This document shows, in pieces, positions 8,016-16,690 of a stretch of DNA of 64,000 bases. Position 1 is the first letter of the stretch, and each line of letters starts with the position of its first letter. Under the pieces are notes generated by a model that worked only from the letters and a program-made list of their open reading frames with translations, did no database searches and was not told the DNA's origin. Location of the stretch: assembly GCA_903854335.1 (NCBI GenBank), contig CAINVY010000007.1:18365-82364 (forward strand). Reading direction: 5' to 3'. The translations under genes and the position numbers were made by a program. This DNA comes from an uncultured Candidatus Peregrinibacteria bacterium. Its GTDB lineage: Bacteria; Patescibacteriota; Gracilibacteria; Peribacterales; Peribacteraceae.

Positions 8016-11000
8016 TCAGGCGTTTTTCGCGTAGAGCGCGATGGCATCTTCTACCTTTTTCTCGAGGATGGTGGACATGGTAATGGTCAGAGGAAGCGGG
8101 ATGAGCTGCTCGCCGATTTTCAGCTGCACGCGCTCTTTGCCGGGGAATGTCTCGAAGATCTTCTTGAGATCAAGCAGTAGCTGCCGCGGGGCTTTGGAAG
8201 GAAGATTGATTGTGTGAATGGAGATTTGCGTAAGAGAGGATTCCGAAGCGCCCGAAGAAGACTGAGAAGATTTTGTCTCCGTTTTGCTGACGGCAGGATT
8301 CGTGGGATTGTCCCAGCCTAATTTCTTCAGCACCTCCTCCTGATTCATCCCCTTCACGATCCATGCGGCGATCGGGCCGAAAAATTCCTCACCGCCGTTC
8401 TCCTTCTCCTTCCCCACCGTCACAGTTTCGCCCGCCACGACATTGCCTTCTTCGTCGAGAAGATCGATGGTCTCCGCCGCTTCGTCGGGCGTCGCTGCGC
8501 GCATCATGAATCCCTGTTTCGCTTCCTCTTCATCGAAGAAGCCTTCGTCCTTTGCACGCTTGATCATCGTTTGGAGAGACGCTTTCTTCACGGCCTCCGC
8601 GCGCAATTGCAGTTGCCCGCCGCGCATATCGAGCGTGCCGCCGATGACGAGGACGGTATCCGGCAACCCGAAGAGCGCCGAGGCCTCGTTGAATGTGCGG
8701 GGGAAGAGCGTGATCTCCATTTTTCCCGTGGGATCCTCCAGTGTGAGAATCGCCATCGTCTCGCCTTTCTTCGTGACGAGCTTCTTCACGCCTTCCTCCA
8801 GGCCCGCGAGGGTCACACGCTTCCCCACATCCGTCGCTTTGAGCGTGGAGATGAGCTGCGCTTTCTTGCCCACGTATTTTCTCAGACCTGCGAGCGGGTG
8901 GCTGGAGACGTACATGCCGAGCGTTTCCTTCTCCCATTTCAGTTTCTCGGATGATGTCGCCGGCGGGGCCGGAGGGAAATCAATTTTCACCGAAGCGACG
9001 GCGTTCTCGCTCCCACCGAAGAGATCGCCCTGCGTCGTCCCTCCATCGCCCGTTGCTTTCGAGAAGTCCGCGATGAGCTCGTAGTGTTCGATGATCGCCC
9101 GACGATCGCCGAGCGAATCGAGCGCGCCGCTCTTCGCGAGGGCTTCGAGCGTTTTCTTGTTGAGCACCTTGCCCGGCAGACGTCTTGCGAAATCCTCAAT
9201 GGAGAGGAAGGGGCCGCTGCGATCGCGCACCTCGATGATCTGCTGCACGGTGCTGTCCCCGATGCCTTTGACGGCCGAGAGACCGAAGCGGATCGATCCC
9301 TTCGGGGAAACACCCTTCGCCATCTTCTTCCCGGCGCGCGGGATCGCGGTGAAGTGGCGCAACGATTCGTTGATGTCGGGCGGGAGGACGGAAATGCCCA
9401 TCTGTCGGCACTCCTCAATCTCGATCATGATGCGGTCGGTGCGCTGTGCATCCGAGGAGAGGAGCGCCGCCATGAACTCCGTCGGGAAGTGCGCCTTGAG
9501 GTATGCCGTTTCGTAGGCGATGCGCGCGTAGCCGGCCGCGTGAGACTTGTTGAATCCGTATCCGGCGAAGGGCGTGATGACATCGTCGAAAATTTCCTCC
9601 GAGAGTTTCTTCGCGTAGCCCTTCTTCGTCGCGCCGCTGATGAATTTCTCCCGTTGGGCTTTGAGTTCCTTCATGATTTTCTTGCCGATGGCGCGACGAA
9701 GGATATCCGCTTCCCCGAGCGTAAAACCTGAGAACGTCTGCGCGATCTGGAGGACTTGTTCCTGGTAGACGCCGATGCCGTACGTGGGCTCGAGAATCGG
9801 TTTCAGATCGTTGTGGATGTACGCAACCTCCTCCTGGCCGTGCTTGCGCTTGATGTACTGCGGGATCCAGTCCATCGGTCCGGGGCGGTAGAGGGCGACC
9901 ATCGCGGTGATGTCGCCGAACTCCGTCGGCTTCAGTTGCTTCAAGTACCGTCGCATTCCCGGCGATTCCAATTGGAATACGCCGGTCGTGTCGCCGCGTT
10001 GGAGGAGTCCGTAGGTTTCTTTGTCGTCGAGCGGGAGGAGAGCCATATCGATCTTCAATGCGTGCAGGCGTTCGATGATGAGCAGCGCGGTTTGGATGAC
10101 CGTCAGGTTCGTGAGACCGAGGAAATCCATCTTGAGAAGACCGAGAGCTTCGAGAGGTTTGGCGGCGTATTGCGTGATGATCGTCTCATCGTCCTTTGGC
10201 GCGCGTTGCAGCGCCGTGTACGTCGACGCCGGTTCCTCCGTGATAATGACGCCGCACGCATGCACGGAAACATGCCGTGCCTTTCCCTCGAGTTTCAGCG
10301 CCGCGACGATGATCTTGCGGTACATCTCGCTCCCTTCGTAGGCCGCCTTCATCTCGGTCGTCTCCATGGCGTCTTTCAGCTTCGTTCCCGGGCGATCGGG
10401 GATGAGTTTCGCGAGGCTGTTCATTTCGAGGAAGGGAATGCCGTACGCGCGGCCCACATCCTTCACTGCGGCGCGTGCGGCGAGCGTCCCGAACGTGCAG
10501 ATTTGCACGACACGATCGCGGCCATACTTGTTGCGGACGTACTCCAGCACTTCGTCGCGGCGCGTGTCCGCGAAGTCGAGATCAATATCGGGCATGGAGA
10601 TGCGCTGGGGATTGAGGAACCGTTCGAAGAGGAGGCCGTGCTCGATGGGATCGATGCCCGTGATGCCGAGGCAGTAACTGACCATGGAACCTGCCGCCGA
10701 GCCGCGGCCGGGCCCGACGGTGATGCCGCGGCGCTTCGCCTCATTCACGAAATCCGCGACGATGAGGAAGTAGCCGGAGAAGCCGACTTGCTTGATGATG
10801 GAGAGTTCGAAGTTGAGGCGCTCGTGCAGCGCGGGGACGGGTTTCGGATAGCAACGTGCGAATCCTTCTTCCGTGAGTCGCGTCAGTTCCTCCTCCTCGG
10901 TCGTATCCTTCGGGACGGCATAGCGCGGAATTTTGTACTTTCCGAATTCGAAGGACACGTTGCAACGATCTGCGATCTCACGCGTGGCGGTGAGCGCTTG

Positions 11001-11786
11001 TGGCACATGGGAGAATGCCTGCTCGAGTTCTTCGAACGGGCGCATGGAGAAGTCGGAGTCGCGCATGGAGAAGCGGCCCGGATCGCTCACCTGCGCGTTC
11101 TTCTGGATGCAGAGCAGGACATCGTGTGCTTCGGAATCTTCCGTGCGGCAGTAGTGGCTGTTGCACGTCGCCACGAGCGGAACGTTGAGCTCTTTTCCAA
11201 ATGCGATGAGTTGTTGATTGCACTCCGCTTGTCCCGGGACATTGGGGAGATCCATGAGTTCGAAGTAGAGGTTGTCGTTGCCGAAGAACGAGCGGTATTC
11301 CTCGACGAGTTCCCGCATTTTCTTTCCGTCCTCCTGCAGTGCCGCTTGTGGAATGGCGCCGCCGATCGGCCCTGACAGCGCGATCAGCCCCTTTCCAAAT
11401 TTTGCGAGGAGCTCGCGATCGACGCGCGGCTTGTAATACATTCCTTCGAGCGCGGAGAGGGTCGCGAGCTGAAGGAGATGCTCGTATCCCTCCTGCGTTT
11501 CGGCCAGGAGCGTGAGCGGGAAACGTTTGCTATCCACGCCGCTCTCTTTGTCATTGCGTGTGCGAGCGGCAACGTACACTTCCAGCCCGAGGATGGGTTT
11601 GAGTCCCTGCTTCTGCGCTTCCTGAAAAAATTCAATCAGGCCGTAGGTGTATCCCTTATCCGCAAGGCCGACGGCTGTCTGCCCCAGCTCTTTGGCGCGT
11701 TGCACGATCTCTCCCGGAGACGGCAACGCCTCGAGGAGTGAGTAGGTGGAGTGGCAATGCAGATGGACGAAATCCGAGGCTTTCAC
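8016..11786 (-). CDS. dnaE: DNA polymerase III subunit alpha
   Basis: Replicative polymerase catalytic subunit, 1256 aa. It starts with the PHP domain (VHLHCHSTYSLLEALPSP, about residues 6-270), followed by the C-family polymerase core with the catalytic acidic motif PDIDLDFAD (about residue 400) and the fingers motif GVYQEQVLQIAQTFSGFTLGEADILRRAIGKK. Next come helix-hairpin-helix (FGLSAVKGIGDSTVQQI) and an OB fold (KRVTLAGLEEGVKK...GETMAILTLEDPTGKMEITLFP, about 960-1050). The start is GTG (KASDF follows), with TATGAT 6 nt upstream. The C-terminal tail, with a Glu-rich stretch, is longer than in short DnaE versions. The 73-aa membrane gene lies 51 nt downstream. Confidence 0.97.
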   Translation of the reverse strand: MKASDFVHLHCHSTYSLLEALPSPGEIVQRAKELGQTAVGLADKGYTYGLIEFFQEAQKQGLKPILGLEVYVAARTRNDKESGVDSKRFPLTLLAETQEGYEHLLQLATLSALEGMYYKPRVDRELLAKFGKGLIALSGPIGGAIPQAALQEDGKKMRELVEEYRSFFGNDNLYFELMDLPNVPGQAECNQQLIAFGKELNVPLVATCNSHYCRTEDSEAHDVLLCIQKNAQVSDPGRFSMRDSDFSMRPFEELEQAFSHVPQALTATREIADRCNVSFEFGKYKIPRYAVPKDTTEEEELTRLTEEGFARCYPKPVPALHERLNFELSIIKQVGFSGYFLIVADFVNEAKRRGITVGPGRGSAAGSMVSYCLGITGIDPIEHGLLFERFLNPQRISMPDIDLDFADTRRDEVLEYVRNKYGRDRVVQICTFGTLAARAAVKDVGRAYGIPFLEMNSLAKLIPDRPGTKLKDAMETTEMKAAYEGSEMYRKIIVAALKLEGKARHVSVHACGVIITEEPASTYTALQRAPKDDETIITQYAAKPLEALGLLKMDFLGLTNLTVIQTALLIIERLHALKIDMALLPLDDKETYGLLQRGDTTGVFQLESPGMRRYLKQLKPTEFGDITAMVALYRPGPMDWIPQYIKRKHGQEEVAYIHNDLKPILEPTYGIGVYQEQVLQIAQTFSGFTLGEADILRRAIGKKIMKELKAQREKFISGATKKGYAKKLSEEIFDDVITPFAGYGFNKSHAAGYARIAYETAYLKAHFPTEFMAALLSSDAQRTDRIMIEIEECRQMGISVLPPDINESLRHFTAIPRAGKKMAKGVSPKGSIRFGLSAVKGIGDSTVQQIIEVRDRSGPFLSIEDFARRLPGKVLNKKTLEALAKSGALDSLGDRRAIIEHYELIADFSKATGDGGTTQGDLFGGSENAVASVKIDFPPAPPATSSEKLKWEKETLGMYVSSHPLAGLRKYVGKKAQLISTLKATDVGKRVTLAGLEEGVKKLVTKKGETMAILTLEDPTGKMEITLFPRTFNEASALFGLPDTVLVIGGTLDMRGGQLQLRAEAVKKASLQTMIKRAKDEGFFDEEEAKQGFMMRAATPDEAAETIDLLDEEGNVVAGETVTVGKEKENGGEEFFGPIAAWIVKGMNQEEVLKKLGWDNPTNPAVSKTETKSSQSSSGASESSLTQISIHTINLPSKAPRQLLLDLKKIFETFPGKERVQLKIGEQLIPLPLTITMSTILEKKVEDAIALYAKNA

Positions 11787-11792
11787 CTCATC

Positions 11793-11798
11793 ATCATA
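11793..11798 (-). promoter_or_regulatory. -10 box of leaderless dnaE promoter
   Basis: TATGAT on the minus strand, 6 nt before the GTG start of dnaE. Confidence 0.5.
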
Positions 11799-11867
11799 AC
11801 GGCCTCCGGCGTTCGCTAGTAGCGAATTGCAAGAGAGAATACACGTCGATGTCTTTGCAGGATCCCT

Positions 11868-13157
11868 CTAATCGCAAGCGCTTTGGAGTTCTTGCACCTT
11901 CTGCTTCACCTCATCCGCCGTCGCATTCTGCGCGAGGTCGCCGCTTCCCGTGGTGTAGGGGAAACAGGCATCCTTTGGAAGGATGGTCAGGATGTGATCG
12001 AGACGCGCGTTACACGAGCGATTCATGCAGGATCGTCTGAGGAAGTAGTCGAAGTCCATCACCATGTCCCGCAGGCTGCGGCTGCCAGTACCGTAGTCGT
12101 GCGCAAGGCGCGAAAGTGCGCCAATCGTGCCGGTGAGAGGAACGAACGTCTTCTCGATTTGCTTGGCGTCCACAATACCGCTTTCGATCGTGGCATCCGC
12201 TTTCGTTTGCGCGGTGGAGAAGGAACGCGTTTCCCGATTGAGTTCCTGATTGAGCACTTGCATCCCGATGAATCCGATGCTGGTGTAGGGGGAAGGTCTC
12301 AAGAGTTCCTTGTTCCAGAGAAGATGGAGGAGCGTTGTGAATTCCCGTCCGGAGATTTCCCAGAAGTATCCCTGCGACCATGTCGTGCTCTGCTTCTTCG
12401 CTTCGTCGGGCGGAGTGCATCCTTCCCATTGCGTGGACAGAGCCGCGGGACGCCAGCCCTGGGTCTTATCCAGCAGCGCTTGGAGTGCTTCTTTCTCCTT
12501 TTCCATGGAATCTTTCAGATCCGTGTTGTTCGCGGGGAGCATGGAGATCGCCTTGTCGATCATGTCGGGCGTGCAGCCGGAAGCGCCGTCGGCGGAGAGA
12601 TCGAGGTATGCGGTGTCGAAGGGGCAGAGTTTTTCGTTCTGGATTTTCTTCGTCGTCGCCGCGGAATCAAACGTCTGCGGGCTGGCCCAGCCCGGATCGG
12701 TGTAGCCCTGATGCGTGGCTCCCCACACCAAAATGCCGTAACGATCGCTCAGGAATTTGTAGAGCGGGTTCAGGAGATTCGCGGCGTCGACATTCCCCTG
12801 GCTGTTCGCTTTCTTCAGGAGGTCAGAGACCTTCTGCATCTCCGCCTCCAACAGTGTTTCGTCCGTGGAGAGGCAAGCGGTGGCATGGGAGAAATCACTC
12901 ACGGTCAGCGCGCGCATGACTTTCGGATCGAGTGTTTCGGTGATGGTGGACGTCGTGATGTCGTACCAGTTCTTCTGGAAGCTCGCGTCACCGGACGTCG
13001 CGTGCCCCTTGCTCGCGATTTCCTTCTCGGCGTTCGCGGCCCTCTCGAGCACTCGCTGCACGTAGGTGGAGAGGCCCGTTGGCGTCTGCTGCGCGTCCGC
13101 GCGCGGGAGGGCGAGCAGCAGCAGGAGCCCGATGATGAAGAATGTTCTGCGCATCAT
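11868..13157 (-). CDS. Secreted helical protein, fifth gene of the exported-protein operon
   Basis: A 429-aa product with a clear signal peptide (RRTFFIIGLLLLLALPRADA) and no other membrane segment. The mature part is mostly helical. Its few cysteines cluster near the end (RRSCMNRSCNARLDHI ... KDACFPY ... SACD), which suggests disulfides outside the cytoplasm. I recognise no domain. The ATG overlaps the TGA of the upstream gene by 4 nt, so it is translationally coupled to the preceding four secreted-protein genes. As the last gene of the unit it probably encodes a partner of the same extracellular assembly. The dnaE gene follows on the same strand from its own promoter. Confidence 0.8.
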   Translation of the reverse strand: MMRRTFFIIGLLLLLALPRADAQQTPTGLSTYVQRVLERAANAEKEIASKGHATSGDASFQKNWYDITTSTITETLDPKVMRALTVSDFSHATACLSTDETLLEAEMQKVSDLLKKANSQGNVDAANLLNPLYKFLSDRYGILVWGATHQGYTDPGWASPQTFDSAATTKKIQNEKLCPFDTAYLDLSADGASGCTPDMIDKAISMLPANNTDLKDSMEKEKEALQALLDKTQGWRPAALSTQWEGCTPPDEAKKQSTTWSQGYFWEISGREFTTLLHLLWNKELLRPSPYTSIGFIGMQVLNQELNRETRSFSTAQTKADATIESGIVDAKQIEKTFVPLTGTIGALSRLAHDYGTGSRSLRDMVMDFDYFLRRSCMNRSCNARLDHILTILPKDACFPYTTGSGDLAQNATADEVKQKVQELQSACD

Positions 13158-15064
13158 GGGGTCGAGGGAGTGGGACTTGAGACGCTGCATACGGCGCGAT
13201 CGTCCTGGGGGTTCAGCGGACACATCGCGGTCGGGAATGTGCTTGAAGCGAGTGTCTTCAGCATCGCGACGGTGGCGCTCAGGTTCCCCGCAAACGTTGC
13301 ATTCGCCTGCTCGAGATAATCGCGGTAGAGCGAGGCTCCGCGTTCGAGCCCCATGGCTTCGGCTTGCTGCCTGTAGTCATCTTCGAGGAGAGGATCACTC
13401 ACCTGCCCCGGCATGAATCCGTTTCCGGCATCTTGCATGTGCGGGTATTCGATTGCCGTCGACAGATCCGGTCCGCAGAGGACGGGGAGTGCGAGCGGAG
13501 GCTTGCCGTTGCTCTGGCAGTATTGCGTGTTGAATTCGTGGAGACGCAGCGCGGGGTTGTACTCCGGAATGTGGGGGAGCGCGATGAGCGGCGATATCTC
13601 GGTGGTCTTCGCGGCGGGAGCACTCGCACTGCAGCCGCTCCAAGGCGCGGTGGTTTCCTGCGAGACGAGGGGGATGCGTCCAGGAGTCAGGCGGTGACCG
13701 TAGCTGCGCTCGGCGCACTCGCGGACGAAGCAGGCATCTCCGAGGATCGAGTAGGGATAGGTCGCGGTATTTCCCGGCGCGCAGACATCGCCGCCTCCCG
13801 CATCATTTCTGAGTCGCGTACAGAGATCGGTGAGGTCGGCATCGGGGCTCTTCGCCCCCGCTTTCGGTGTGCACGAGGAGAGGATGATGACGCCGGTATC
13901 GGCTTTGGGTGCGGATTCCACGCAATCATCCGCCGCCGAGAGCGTCGTTCGCGCGTGGCACAGATATCCCTGGCTTCCGGCGAGAGATTCACAGAGTCCG
14001 CCGCCGCCTTTTTCGACGGTATCCCCGTTCACATTTTTCTCTGGAGGGGGCGGATAGAGTCCGCCGGGGATGCCTTTCTTCGATTTGCTCATGAGCGAGG
14101 GGAGCACAGGTTTGAGTGCCGTATCCCATCGCAAACCGACATCGCTTGGGGGCAGATCGGTGATGCCGGCCGTCTTGTCGATGCTCGTGTCCCGGATGTA
14201 TGCCCAGATGCTGACATTGCTCGTTCCTTTCGTATCCAGCGGGATGAGGAAGAACGCCACTTCGCCTTTCGAGAGCGGAGGATCGATGCTCGAGGAGAGC
14301 GAGGTTTTGATCGTGCTCAGCTCTTTCTCGATCGTATCCCACCGCTTGAAGAGGAATCGACGTTCCGTATCGTCGCCGCTCAGTTTATCGGGATCCGTGG
14401 AGTCGCTCTTGGATTCCACGAAGTGCAGACCGTACACGTAGCGCCACACGGCGGCTACGCGCTCCTCATCGCTCCCGTCCGCCACGAGGGCGTCCAGCGA
14501 TGCATGCAGCGGGTCGAGAACGGAGGAGGCGTCGTTGGGTACGGGCATGAGCCGGATGGTCAACTCTGGGTGTTGCGCCACCTGGGGGATGCCCCAGATG
14601 CCGAGCGTTTCCCCGTAGGCAGATGTGAGTTTGCGCGGTTCCAAGCTGAAATCGGAAATTGGATCTTCATAGCTTGTCGCCACGGATTGCAGCCGGTCGC
14701 CGAGCGTTGTCGTTTCCATTTCCCGGTCGGCGATCTTCTGCATATCACTCATGAGGAGGATGCACGCGAGCGTCGATTTCAATTTTTGAGCCGTACAGAG
14801 GCTGTCATCCGTGAGCCCGTTCTGGTCTTTGGCGAGCGCCTTCTTCACCGCATCTCCCGTGAGGGACAGATGCGCTGAGCCATCGAGGTACGAGAGCTTC
14901 GCGGCATTCAGCGTGTCCGCGGTGAAGGCGGCAACCCTATCTGACACCGTGCTCTCCTCGGCGACGAGACTCTGAATTTTATCGAGCAGCACATCTCCGG
15001 CGCCATGCGTGGCGCAGGGGATCAGGAGCAGCAGGAGGCCGAAGATGGTGAGGAATTTTTTCAC
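13154..15064 (-). CDS. Large secreted cysteine-containing protein, fourth gene of the operon
   Basis: A 636-aa product. The start is a GTG whose GTGA overlaps the stop of the preceding gene by 4 nt and directly gives a signal peptide (KKFLTIFGLLLLLIPCATHGA). The N-terminal half is helical with few cysteines. The C-terminal half (about residues 340-636) is rich in Cys, Pro and Gly, with pairs such as LCTRLRNDAGGGDVC, GDACFVRECAERSYG and QYCQSNGKPPLALPVLC, consistent with disulfide-stabilised extracellular folds. No family is recognised. A longer upstream open frame exists but would bury the signal peptide, so it was rejected. Confidence 0.8.
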   Translation of the reverse strand: MKKFLTIFGLLLLLIPCATHGAGDVLLDKIQSLVAEESTVSDRVAAFTADTLNAAKLSYLDGSAHLSLTGDAVKKALAKDQNGLTDDSLCTAQKLKSTLACILLMSDMQKIADREMETTTLGDRLQSVATSYEDPISDFSLEPRKLTSAYGETLGIWGIPQVAQHPELTIRLMPVPNDASSVLDPLHASLDALVADGSDEERVAAVWRYVYGLHFVESKSDSTDPDKLSGDDTERRFLFKRWDTIEKELSTIKTSLSSSIDPPLSKGEVAFFLIPLDTKGTSNVSIWAYIRDTSIDKTAGITDLPPSDVGLRWDTALKPVLPSLMSKSKKGIPGGLYPPPPEKNVNGDTVEKGGGGLCESLAGSQGYLCHARTTLSAADDCVESAPKADTGVIILSSCTPKAGAKSPDADLTDLCTRLRNDAGGGDVCAPGNTATYPYSILGDACFVRECAERSYGHRLTPGRIPLVSQETTAPWSGCSASAPAAKTTEISPLIALPHIPEYNPALRLHEFNTQYCQSNGKPPLALPVLCGPDLSTAIEYPHMQDAGNGFMPGQVSDPLLEDDYRQQAEAMGLERGASLYRDYLEQANATFAGNLSATVAMLKTLASSTFPTAMCPLNPQDDRAVCSVSSPTPSTP

Positions 15065-15807
15065 GGGGAGGGCGGAGAGAGATCTCGCAGCGGCGTTTTC
15101 GCGTCCCAGGTTCGTTCGGGGATGCACGCGCTCTCTTCTGCGAGGAGGCCAAAGATATTGCGGATATCTTTCGAGGCGCGATTGAGACACGTGAACGACC
15201 GATCGAGCGGCTGGAGCTTGCTTCGCCCGATGAGCAATTGCAGCACTCGCTTCATCGTTTCCCGCGTGGCATCGAGTTTCGTCTGCGCGTCATCCTGTCG
15301 GCTCTTCACCTCCTCGCTGATTTTGTCGTAGGTGTTGGCGATCGATTTGTCCTGCAGCACTTCATTGAGGATGTTGTCGGAACGCGCACGTTCGGCGCAG
15401 CCGTACGCTTCCAGATAGTCGAGGAGGATTTGCGGCATGTCCGATTCGTCGATGGACACGTCGGCCCATGCGGGCAATTGCTTGGCGAGACTCTGCAGCG
15501 CGTCCGAAGCCGTTGCCTTCGCGTCTTCCGTGCAGGAAATTTTCACGGTCGCGTCGGCGTCGATCACTTCTTTCACATGCGTGCGGAAGATCGTATCCCA
15601 CTGCATTTCCTTCTCCGGAGGAAAGAGTGTGGGGCTTGCGCCGCATGCGACGAGCCCCGCTCCGGATCCGGCGGAAGGAGGTGCGCCCGAATCCGCGACA
15701 TCCCCGCGAAGTATTGTTGCGCCGCGGATTCCTGCGAGCACGCAGAAGATCAATGCGATCAATCCCGCGGACAGGAGGAGCCGACGGTGGGAATTCTTAC
15801 TGGGCAC
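15061..15807 (-). CDS. Secreted or anchored helical protein, third gene of the operon
   Basis: A 248-aa product with an N-terminal hydrophobic segment (LLLSAGLIALIFCVLAGI, about residues 10-27) that is a signal peptide or anchor. A short Gly/Ser/Pro linker follows, then a helical domain with the cysteine-bearing stretch PLDRSFTCLNRASKDIRNIFGLLAEESACIP. No known domain is recognised. It overlaps the upstream gene by 11 nt and the downstream gene by 4 nt (GTGA), so expression is locked to the rest of the unit. Confidence 0.78.
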   Translation of the reverse strand: MPSKNSHRRLLLSAGLIALIFCVLAGIRGATILRGDVADSGAPPSAGSGAGLVACGASPTLFPPEKEMQWDTIFRTHVKEVIDADATVKISCTEDAKATASDALQSLAKQLPAWADVSIDESDMPQILLDYLEAYGCAERARSDNILNEVLQDKSIANTYDKISEEVKSRQDDAQTKLDATRETMKRVLQLLIGRSKLQPLDRSFTCLNRASKDIRNIFGLLAEESACIPERTWDAKTPLRDLSPPSP

Positions 15808-16690
15808 AGTACGGGAGGAAGCAGGAGACGGAGCGCCATTCGCCGATGAAGTTGGAGACTTGGCGCAGCGGTGAGAGGAATGGGAAGCGGAGTTTTACGA
15901 GGAGTGGTTCGAGGAATCCGGCGAATTGTCTCAGCGTTCGTTGCGCCGCATCCTCGTGCGTGAGGTAGAGCAGTTGTGCCTCCTCGTAGGTCGTGAGCTT
16001 CTTGATCACCGGCGCACAGAACGTGCGAGCGGCCACGACATCACTGACGGAGAAGATGGGGCTTGGCTGGCACGTCTTGATCACCTTCTCTGCTTCGGGC
16101 ACGCAGCCGGGGATCGTCACGTCGATGCTATCGCTGCCGTTCCCTTTCGATCCCACCGGCGTATCGACGGTCTGAGTCACGCCTTCGCAGAAGGATTCCA
16201 GACGACATTGGAAGGCGCGGAATCCTTGGAGGATCGGAGGGATGAGGTCGGAGGTGAGAGCTTTCTGCGTATCGAGGATCCCGGGGCGCACAGACGGATT
16301 CTGAGGATCGATGGTGTTCGCTTTCATGAGTGGGTCTGTCGCCGTTTGCTTGTCCATGTCGTCGTCGGAAACGGCATCCTTTCCATTTGTCACCCATTTC
16401 CCTTCCGTGTTCTTGATCCAGGTGTCGCCGACCTCGTCGACGCGCGTGGCGCCGGCCTTTTCTTCGGCGGCATGACGATTGCCGAAGAGCATGGTGTCAA
16501 AGAGGAAGCGTTCCTTTGCCAGTCCCTTGGCGATATCGTTCGTACACTGCTCGGCTGCGCTCTGTGGCGAGGAAGAAGACGATGACGAGGATGTCGTGGG
16601 GTTCGCGGCCGCCTGCAGACGCGGGGCGGACTGCAGAAGCGCGAACCCGAGGAGGAAGAAACCGAGGAGGGGCAGAGAGATTTTTTTCAT
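15797..16690 (-). CDS. Secreted protein with poly-Ser linker, second gene of the operon
   Basis: A 297-aa product: signal peptide (KKISLPLLGFFLLGFALLQSAPRLQA), a run of eight serines just after it, and a helical body with scattered cysteines (FQCRLESFCEG; VIKTCQPSP; ARTFCAP; VSCFLPYC). The C-terminal part (FAGFLEPLLVKLRFPFLSPLRQVSNFIGEW) contains an amphipathic, rather hydrophobic helix that could touch membrane or a partner. No family is recognised. Its ATG overlaps the stop of the first gene by 4 nt. That gene ends in a poly-Ser tail, and this one begins its mature part with poly-Ser. Confidence 0.8.
   Translation of the reverse strand: MKKISLPLLGFFLLGFALLQSAPRLQAAANPTTSSSSSSSSPQSAAEQCTNDIAKGLAKERFLFDTMLFGNRHAAEEKAGATRVDEVGDTWIKNTEGKWVTNGKDAVSDDDMDKQTATDPLMKANTIDPQNPSVRPGILDTQKALTSDLIPPILQGFRAFQCRLESFCEGVTQTVDTPVGSKGNGSDSIDVTIPGCVPEAEKVIKTCQPSPIFSVSDVVAARTFCAPVIKKLTTYEEAQLLYLTHEDAAQRTLRQFAGFLEPLLVKLRFPFLSPLRQVSNFIGEWRSVSCFLPYCAQ

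Noticed and set aside
9756..11375. A 539-codon open frame opposite dnaE
   Set aside because: The other strand encodes a complete DnaE; the frame is rich in Arg, Asp and His, as is typical for reverse-strand shadows.
11883..13319. A 478-codon open frame opposite the fifth secreted-operon gene
   Set aside because: The minus-strand gene has a signal peptide and overlaps its operon neighbour by 4 nt; the plus frame has neither.
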